A stretch of DNA of 35,087 bases, taken from assembly GCA_031259945.1 (NCBI GenBank), contig JAIRKU010000026.1:1-35087 (forward strand), in the 5' to 3' direction. Of this stretch, positions 29,507 through 35,087 are shown piece after piece. The DNA comes from Mycoplasmataceae bacterium. GTDB lineage: Bacteria > Bacillota_I > Bacilli_A > Mycoplasmatales > Mycoplasmoidaceae. Every line of letters begins with the position of its first letter. The first letter of the stretch is position 1. The notes under the pieces are model-generated. The model searched no databases. It had not been told where the DNA came from and saw nothing but the letters and a program-made list of their open reading frames with translations. Both the position numbers and the translations under genes were made by a program.

Positions 29507-29512
29507 TATAAT
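29507..29512 (+). promoter_or_regulatory. Probable -10 box of the rubredoxin-flavodiiron operon
   Basis: TATAAT, 32 nt before the rubredoxin ATG, with a strong GAAGGAG Shine-Dalgarno in the leader. No clear -35 hexamer. Confidence 0.5.
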
Positions 29513-29544
29513 AATTGACATATATATTTTGAAGGAGATTTATT

Positions 29545-29679
29545 ATGGCTAAATATAAATGTACATTATGTGGATACACTTATGATGACGAAAAAGAAGG
29601 TAAAACATTTGATGATTTACCAGCCGATTACATTTGCCCCATTTGTGGTGCTGATAAAACACAATTTAAAAAGATTTAA
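29545..29679 (+). CDS. Rubredoxin
   Basis: Rubredoxin is a one-iron electron carrier. The 44-residue protein has Cys6-x2-Cys9 (KCTLCGYTYD) and Cys31-x2-Cys34 (CPICGADK), the four iron ligands, with the usual aromatic and Pro spacing (YICPICG). It is slightly short (usual 52-54). It lies 2 nt before the flavodiiron gene, whose usual electron donor it is. It has a strong Shine-Dalgarno. Rubredoxin is rare in mollicutes. Confidence 0.96.
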   Translation: MAKYKCTLCGYTYDDEKEGKTFDDLPADYICPICGADKTQFKKI

Positions 29680-29681
29680 TT

Positions 29682-30887
29682 ATGTTTAAAGTAACCAAAG
29701 ACATATATTCAGTTGGTGTGTTGAACCCCAACATGAGGATTTTTGATGTTGTGATGCGCACCGAATATGGTACATCATACAACTCATATATAGTTAAAGG
29801 CGATAAAGTTGCATTGATTGATGGGTGCCATGAAAAATTTACTAAAGGATACATCGGCAATATCGAAGAAGTTTTACCATTAAATAAAATTGATTATTTA
29901 ATAGTTAATCATTGCGAGCCGGATCATACTGGTGCCTTAATAGAATTAATTCAAAAAATTCCTAACATTCAAATTTATTGCACCGCACCTAGTAGCATTT
30001 TTTTAAAAGAAATTATTAAATTACCTTTAAATTGTCACATCGTTAAACATGGAGACACCTTATCATTAGGTAATAAGACTTTACAATTTATCAATGCACC
30101 ATTTTTGCATTGGCCTGATTCTATGTTTACATATGTTAAAGAAGACAAAACGGTATTTACGTGCGATTTTTTAGGTTCACACTATTGCGAACCTAATATG
30201 ATTGACACAAATGTTACATATGTAGATGCCTATAAATCATCTATTAAATTGTACTATGATGTAATTTTTAGTCCTTTCAAACAATATGCGAATGAGGGGT
30301 TAGATAAATTAGAACCATTAAATTGTGAATTTATATGCACTAGTCATGGACCAATATTAACTAAAAATGGTTTATATAAACACGTCTTCAATCAATATCG
30401 CACATGAAGTAACATTACACCCAGAAAATTAAGTATTCCTGTCTTTTATGTTTCTTCTTATGGTTATACTGGTAAAATTGCTGAAGCTATAAAAGAAGGT
30501 ATTTTACTTCATGACAAAAATATTGATGTATCAATATACAATGTTAATGATTATGAATGAAGTGTATTAAATAACATAATAAGCCAATCTACTGCCTTTT
30601 GTATTGGGAGTCCTACATTAAATAAAAATGCGACGCCTCCTATTGCACATTTATTAACTAATATAGATGCTATTAATAATCAAGATAAACAAGTTTTAAT
30701 TTTTGGTTCTTATGGTTGAAGTGGTGAAGCACAAAATATATTAACTAATATGGCTACATCATTACAACTTAAACCATATGACAAAGGCATTCATATTAGG
30801 TTTAACCCATCTAAACAACAATTAGAAGAAGTTAAAACTATTGCTAAAGCATTTGCTGCAACCGTTATATCATCTAGCGCAAAATAA
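29682..30887 (+). CDS. Flavodiiron protein (FprA/ROO-type A-type flavoprotein)
   Basis: These enzymes reduce O2 to water, or NO to N2O, in anaerobes. The 401-residue product joins an N-terminal metallo-beta-lactamase-like diiron domain to a C-terminal flavodoxin domain. Diiron ligands are complete: His77, Glu79, Asp81, His82 (NHCEPDHTG), His143 (FLHWPDSM), Asp162 (TCDFLGSH) and His222 (TSHGPI). The flavodoxin domain begins near residue 257 with VFYVSSYGYTGKIAEAI and has GSPTLNKNATPP and FGSYGWSGEAQ. UGA Trp codons occur at 30405, 30558 and 30718. It is adjacent to rubredoxin, the donor. O2-versus-NO preference cannot be read from sequence. Confidence 0.96.
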
Positions 30888-30903
30888 CATTTATAATTGC
30901 TCA

Positions 30904-31776
30904 ATGATTGTAATAGATGGCAAAAAAGTTTCTAGTCAGATTGTTGAAAAATTAAAACAAGAAATTAATTTATTTAAAACAAAAAATATTGTACTGAGAT
31001 TAGTAATTATTCAAATAGGTTCTAATCCCGCTAGTAATATTTATATACGTAACAAAATAAAGTTGGGCGAGCAATTAGGGATAATTATTGAATTAAAACA
31101 ATTATCAGAGGATACGACTAATGAAGTGTTATTAGAAGTGATTACACAATTAAATTTAGATGCAGCAGTGAATGGTATTTTAGTACAAATGCCATTACCT
31201 TCTCACATCAATGAAACGAAAATTATCGCTCATATTGCTCCCAATAAAGATGTAGATTGTTTTCATCTTGAAAATATTGGCAAATTATGAACAGCTAGAA
31301 AAACTGAAGTTCTTTTAAAACCGTGCACACCAGCTGGTATTATTGAATTATTAAAATATTATCATATTAGAATTGCGGGTCAAAAGGCGGTTGTAGTAGG
31401 TAGAAGCAATATTGTTGGCAAACCTATAGCATCATTATTACTATTAGAAGATGCTACTGTTACTTTATGTCATTCCAAAACTCAAAATTTATGAGAAATA
31501 TGCCAAGAAGCCGATATATTAGTATGTGCAATAGGACAAGCTAAAATAATTGATGCTTCTTACATAAAACAAAATGCAACTGTTATTGATGTAGGGATGA
31601 ATCACGATGAAACAGGACGTCTTTGTGGAGATGTAGATTATGAATCTGTTAGCAAGGTAGCAGGTTATCTCACACCGGTTCCTGGTGGTGTCGGCCCTAT
31701 GACGGTAACGATGCTAATGAAAAATTTGGTAGAATTAGCTAAATTACAACATAACGATATTGTAGGTATAAAATAA
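30904..31776 (+). CDS. folD: Bifunctional methylene-THF dehydrogenase / methenyl-THF cyclohydrolase
   Basis: FolD interconverts 5,10-methylene-THF and 10-formyl-THF with NADP. The 290-residue product has the catalytic Lys in [14 protein letters not shown], the substrate segment GILVQMPLP with [16 protein letters not shown], and the NADP-binding [14 protein letters not shown]. The C-terminal [15 protein letters not shown] is the family signature. UGA Trp codons occur twice. ATG 30904-30906 gives the usual N-terminus. It links to fhs, which enters the same pool. It shares the operon with ispD, starting 2 nt after its stop. Confidence 0.95.
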
Positions 31777-31778
31777 TT

Positions 31779-32435
31779 ATGACATATGCAATTATTTTAG
31801 CTGCTGGATTAGGACATCGTTTTAAAGAAACGCCAATCAAACCATTATTTCCTATAAAAGGTAAACCATTATTTTTACACTCGCTTAACGTATTTTTATC
31901 TTGTAAAAATATTGAGACAATAATATTAGTAATTAATAAAGAACACCGCGTTTCCTATTTAAAGTATATCGATAAACTAAAATCTAAAAATTGTTATCTA
32001 ACATTTGGTGACCCCAAACAACGTTATAAATCATTAATGAATGCAATGATGTATGTACAGAAAAATTTTTCATTACAACCAAATGACATTATTCTAACTC
32101 ATGATGCTGCCAGAATAAATGTAACTCCAAAAATTATTAAACAGAGCATTTTAGTGGCTCAAAAATACGGTTATGCTTCTACAGTTTTACCCATCCATGA
32201 CTCCATCGGTGAAATAATTAAAACTGTGAAATACTTAGATCGACATAACAAATATTTAATTCAAACACCTCAAACTATTCAATATAAATATTGAAAAAAT
32301 ATTAAAGTGAAGTCATCTAATAAAGTAACAGACTTATTTACATATCTTAAATTAAATGTTTCGCAACAACATTTGGTGACGGGCAGTTTATCTAATTTTA
32401 AAATTACAACAGTAGACGATTTAAAACTTATTTAA
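31779..32435 (+). CDS. ispD: 2-C-methyl-D-erythritol 4-phosphate cytidylyltransferase IspD
   Basis: IspD transfers CMP from CTP to methylerythritol phosphate, the third step of the MEP pathway. The 218-residue protein has the nucleotide-binding N-terminus AIILAAGLGHRF with conserved basic residues, LHSLNVFL, a THDAARINVT motif (Asp/Ala/Ala/Arg), and a C-terminal TTVDDLKLI. It pairs with ispE at 11.6 kb. Start ATG 31779-31781 follows folD after 2 nt. It overlaps the convergent hydrolase by 8 nt. Similar CDP-ribitol enzymes share the fold, but the ispE neighbour in the genome supports IspD. Confidence 0.88.
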
Positions 32436-33231
32436 CAAATTTTAGAATTTGATCAATAAATATTGGCTCTTCTTCTTCAAACACTAAATGGCCAGATTGA
32501 TCAAATTGATAAGTAGTTAATACATGTTCCGGTAAATGCTTTTTAAAGAATTTTAAAGTGTGATAAGCAGGAATTGTTTGATCATATTTACCGACCATTA
32601 GTAATGTAGGTGTTTGAATTTGTTTTTGAGCTTTTTTGACATAAGTTAAAATGGCTCAACTTATATTGTGAAACAATTTCTTCATATTTTTTCAATTAGC
32701 CAACTGAAATGATAATTGTTTTTGGTTCATTGCCATTCATGCTGGATTTTTAGAATATGTATCAAAATTATTTGGAGCATATAAACATCTTAATAAACGG
32801 GTTTTTTGTTCCATATTTTTAGGATAAAATATATAAAAGGATTTCAATCCTGCATGAATGGCTGCCGGATTAGCTGGGCATACAAGAATTAATTTTTTAA
32901 TTTTAGTTGGAATAAGACGTTCTACCAACGACACCAAAGCGCCACCCATAGAATGCCCCATTAAGTAAATATTGTCCAGTTTTTTAAAATTAATGTAATC
33001 TACAATATATTGAGCCATTTTATTAAGCTTTAAATCTTTCGGCGTAATATTGTCATTATTAGTTCCGTGTCCTGGTAAATCAATCATGTATACATCAAAA
33101 TGTTCACTTAATTTATTAGCGGCGGTAAAGTATGTATGATCGACACAAAAACCATGGATAAATAATAAATTACCAAGAGATTTATTATTTTTACATGGTA
33201 AGATAAATTCTTTAAATGTAGTAGGCATCAT
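32428..33231 (-). CDS. Alpha/beta-hydrolase
   Basis: The 267-residue hydrolase has the oxyanion segment LLFIHGFCVDH, YMIDLPGHGTN, nucleophile Ser94 in GHSMGG, catalytic Asp in VGKYDQTIP, and the C-terminal His in DQSGHLVFEEE: a complete triad. The lid is not large. UGA Trp codons are near 32734 and 32655. Substrate unknown; family members in mollicutes are often esterases or lysophospholipases. It follows dhaLM by 6 nt on the minus strand and could be co-transcribed. Start: tandem ATGATG at 33226-33231; the first was used. Confidence 0.87.
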
Positions 33232-33237
33232 AAAAAA

Positions 33238-34317
33238 TTATTTTTCTACTTTCATTTGTGATTCCACAATATTTTTAAGTTCTTCTACACTATTAGTATT
33301 ATTGCTTGAAACTGCAACAATTGTGCCTTCAACAAAAGCACAACTAGCAAGTTTAATACGTTTTTGAGCATCGCTTGGGAATAAACTAATAGCTAGTTCA
33401 GAATTCATTTTAGAAGAACCTAAATCATAAATGATTAGTACTTCCGAATTAACAACTAAAGTTTCTAACTTGTTTTTGATAATTTGTGAATCAGTGCCAA
33501 ATACTTTACCGTTTTCGATTCCAGCTACATACTCAAAAGCAAAATCACCTGTTTTCATTTCTTTAGCAAATTCAACCAGTGCTTGAGCAAGCGTTTGACT
33601 ATGTGAAACAACCAGAATGCTAACATTTTTAGATATAGGTTGTAATTTCATTTCATTACTAATATTTTCGTTTGGTTCCAATTTATCAGAATTTGTAGTT
33701 TGAGTCGGTGGAATATCCTGAGTTTCACTTAATGCTTTAAAAATAAGCGCCACAGAATATGCACCAGGGTCCATATGACCAATTGATCTTTCGCCTAAAT
33801 AAGAAGCGCGTCCTTTCATAGCTAGCATAGGGATAGTTGCTTCCGCACCTTTGTTAGCAGCGGTTGCTGCTTGCGCAAAATCCAAACTATTGCTATTACT
33901 GTTATTGAAAGCATCAATTGTTGGGTGAATAGCATCTAACATAGTTTTTTCACCTAATTTAGATTTACCTAATTGACTAATACGATCAAAAGCAGCTTGT
34001 ATACCTAAAGCTAAATCTTTATTAGTAAAAGTAGTTTTAGATTTAAAACTAATGGCTAAAGCCATAAAGGCTGAACCTAACAACGGCCCCGAACTACCAC
34101 CAATTTTAGACATAAGTTGTTGGGCACATGTCATTAAATCTTTTTCAATTAGACTTTCCTTAGTAAATTGAGATGATTGTTCCAAGATGGCTTTAAAACC
34201 CCTCACAACATTAGAACCGTGGTCTCCATCACCGATGGCGGTATCTAATGCATTTAGCTTAGATTCATTGTTTATTAATTCATTAGTAATGCTTTGTATA
34301 TATTTAGTGATTTCCAT
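33238..34317 (-). CDS. DhaL-DhaM fusion, dihydroxyacetone kinase ADP-binding and phosphotransfer subunits
   Basis: In PTS-dependent DHA kinase, DhaM relays phosphate from HPr to the ADP of DhaL, which serves DhaK. The 359-residue product has DhaL at ~1-200 (Asp30/Asp32/His33 in TAIGDGDHGSN for Mg-ADP binding; GGSSGPLLGSAF; RASYLGERSIGHMDPGA) and a ~30-residue hydrophilic linker. DhaM (EIIA-Man type) at ~230-359 carries the phosphoryl His239 in LVVSHSQTLAQAL and DLGSSKMNSELAI. No HPr or enzyme I domain is attached. It is 10 kb from dhaK. Fusion of these two subunits is unusual; separate genes or other fusions of DhaM are better known. Confidence 0.9.
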   Translation of the reverse strand: MEITKYIQSITNELINNESKLNALDTAIGDGDHGSNVVRGFKAILEQSSQFTKESLIEKDLMTCAQQLMSKIGGSSGPLLGSAFMALAISFKSKTTFTNKDLALGIQAAFDRISQLGKSKLGEKTMLDAIHPTIDAFNNSNSNSLDFAQAATAANKGAEATIPMLAMKGRASYLGERSIGHMDPGAYSVALIFKALSETQDIPPTQTTNSDKLEPNENISNEMKLQPISKNVSILVVSHSQTLAQALVEFAKEMKTGDFAFEYVAGIENGKVFGTDSQIIKNKLETLVVNSEVLIIYDLGSSKMNSELAISLFPSDAQKRIKLASCAFVEGTIVAVSSNNTNSVEELKNIVESQMKVEK

Positions 34318-34376
34318 AAAATGGCATTAATTATATTTTTTAAATGTCATTTAGCGATGTAAAAAATAAATAAGTT

Positions 34377-35078
34377 TTAAACATTAAATACAACATTGGG
34401 ATATCAAGCTGTGGGAAGCACAAACTCTATTTCATTACTAACAAAATGGGCTAACCTTAAATAAAACATATCACTTATGGAATAGATATCAACATTCGTA
34501 TGGTTATTATCGAAATTGCCTGGAATACTTGAATTTATTTCATTATTGATTTCATAAGAATAATTTTTATAAGTGAGTCAATAAATAAATTTGGAATGCC
34601 TTACAATTGCTTCATCGTTGATGGAATATTCAACAAATGATCCTGCCTTATATGTGGCTTTCGCACCTTCATCTAAGTCTATGTAAAAATCTTTTGTAAT
34701 CTCTAATCGCGCGTCGGAATCTCCAACATTTATTTTTAATTTTAAGGGGTTATCATTAGTTGCATCTTTTGACAAACTTGGAATTGCCATTTCAGACATG
34801 CCAGAATAAAGCATATTTGCCGCACTTATTCTGTGGTTGGTGATGAAATAATCAAAGATTTCCATACTACTTGCACTATAAGCATCCAATGAATCATTGT
34901 ATACATCATGATGGTCTTGAAAGTACTTGTCGAAATCTGCTTTTGATGTAAATGTTAAATCCACCGAGTCAACCGAACCGCTACAACTAGTTGTTAATGC
35001 AATTGGAATACTAATTCCTAATCCAACTAACATTATGGAAGAGATTCCTAATATTCTTTTTAATTTCATGTTTTTCAT
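34377..35078 (-). CDS. Lipoprotein of unknown function
   Basis: The 233-residue protein starts with MKNMKLKRILGISSIMLVGL, followed by a hydrophobic stretch and lipobox LTTSC at 28-32: a lipoprotein signal peptide cleaved before Cys32. The rest is hydrophilic and rich in Asp, Ser and Asn, with FTSKADFDKYFQDHHDVYND early. No known domain was recognised. Two UGA Trp codons lie near the C-terminus. Start ATG 35076-35078 is at the window edge with GAG about 6 nt upstream; a second Met is three codons on. The product is probably a surface-anchored antigen or binding protein. Confidence 0.75.
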
Positions 35079-35087
35079 TTTTTTCTC

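Overview
The window is a piece of a small, AT-rich mollicute (Mycoplasma-like) chromosome that reads UGA as tryptophan. Nearly every conserved gene (gltX, ksgA, yidC, ftsH, fhs, gyrB, dnaA, dnaN, folD and others) has in-frame TGA codons at Trp positions. Read with the standard code they look broken into pieces; read with code 4 they are intact. All CDS coordinates here use code 4.

The centre is the replication-origin region. Genes run leftward (minus strand) from about 15.15 kb: a small membrane protein, rpmH, rnpA, yidC, ksgA, ispE, gltX, then further left hpt and ftsH. They run rightward from 15.28 kb: dnaA, dnaN, an S4-domain protein (yaaA/rlbA), gyrB, gyrA. This order matches the M. genitalium/M. 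pneumoniae lineage (ftsH-hpt ... gltX-ksgA-yidC-rnpA-rpmH ... dnaA-dnaN-gyrB-gyrA). The origin probably lies at dnaA and its flanks.

Left arm (0.1-15 kb): a decayed mobile-element remnant; tilS; fhs (formate-THF ligase); a divergent Pif1-like helicase; a flavodoxin; two tandem PnuC-type transporters; ftsH; hpt; a 325-nt stretch that may hold a dead gene; a flavodoxin-fold (NADPH-dependent FMN reductase type) protein; gltX; ispE; and the ribosome/RNase P/membrane-insertion cluster. Right arm (22.8-35 kb): a carbohydrate block (dhaK, lacA-like, lacB, class II aldolase, ROK kinase, then a convergent UlaA-type PTS permease); a 0.9-kb inverted-repeat element; rubredoxin plus flavodiiron protein; folD; ispD; an alpha/beta hydrolase; a DhaL-DhaM fusion; and a lipoprotein at the edge.

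The genes suggest a fermentative, probably low-oxygen lifestyle. Sugar phosphates and dihydroxyacetone feed into DHAP (LacAB, aldolase, PTS-dependent DhaK plus DhaLM). Rubredoxin and the flavodiiron protein reduce O2 or NO. PnuC supplies an NAD precursor. Fhs and FolD handle folate one-carbon units. IspD and IspE indicate an MEP isoprenoid pathway. The rubredoxin/flavodiiron pair and MEP enzymes are patchy in mollicutes and point to an anaerobe-associated member, possibly near the Malacoplasma/'Ca. M. girerdii' branch; this placement is only an inference.

The least explained object is the element at 28472-29368: near-perfect 38-bp terminal inverted repeats, one unrecognised 202-codon gene, an unusually GC-rich and foldable leader, and an internally deleted, decayed relative at the window start next to tilS.
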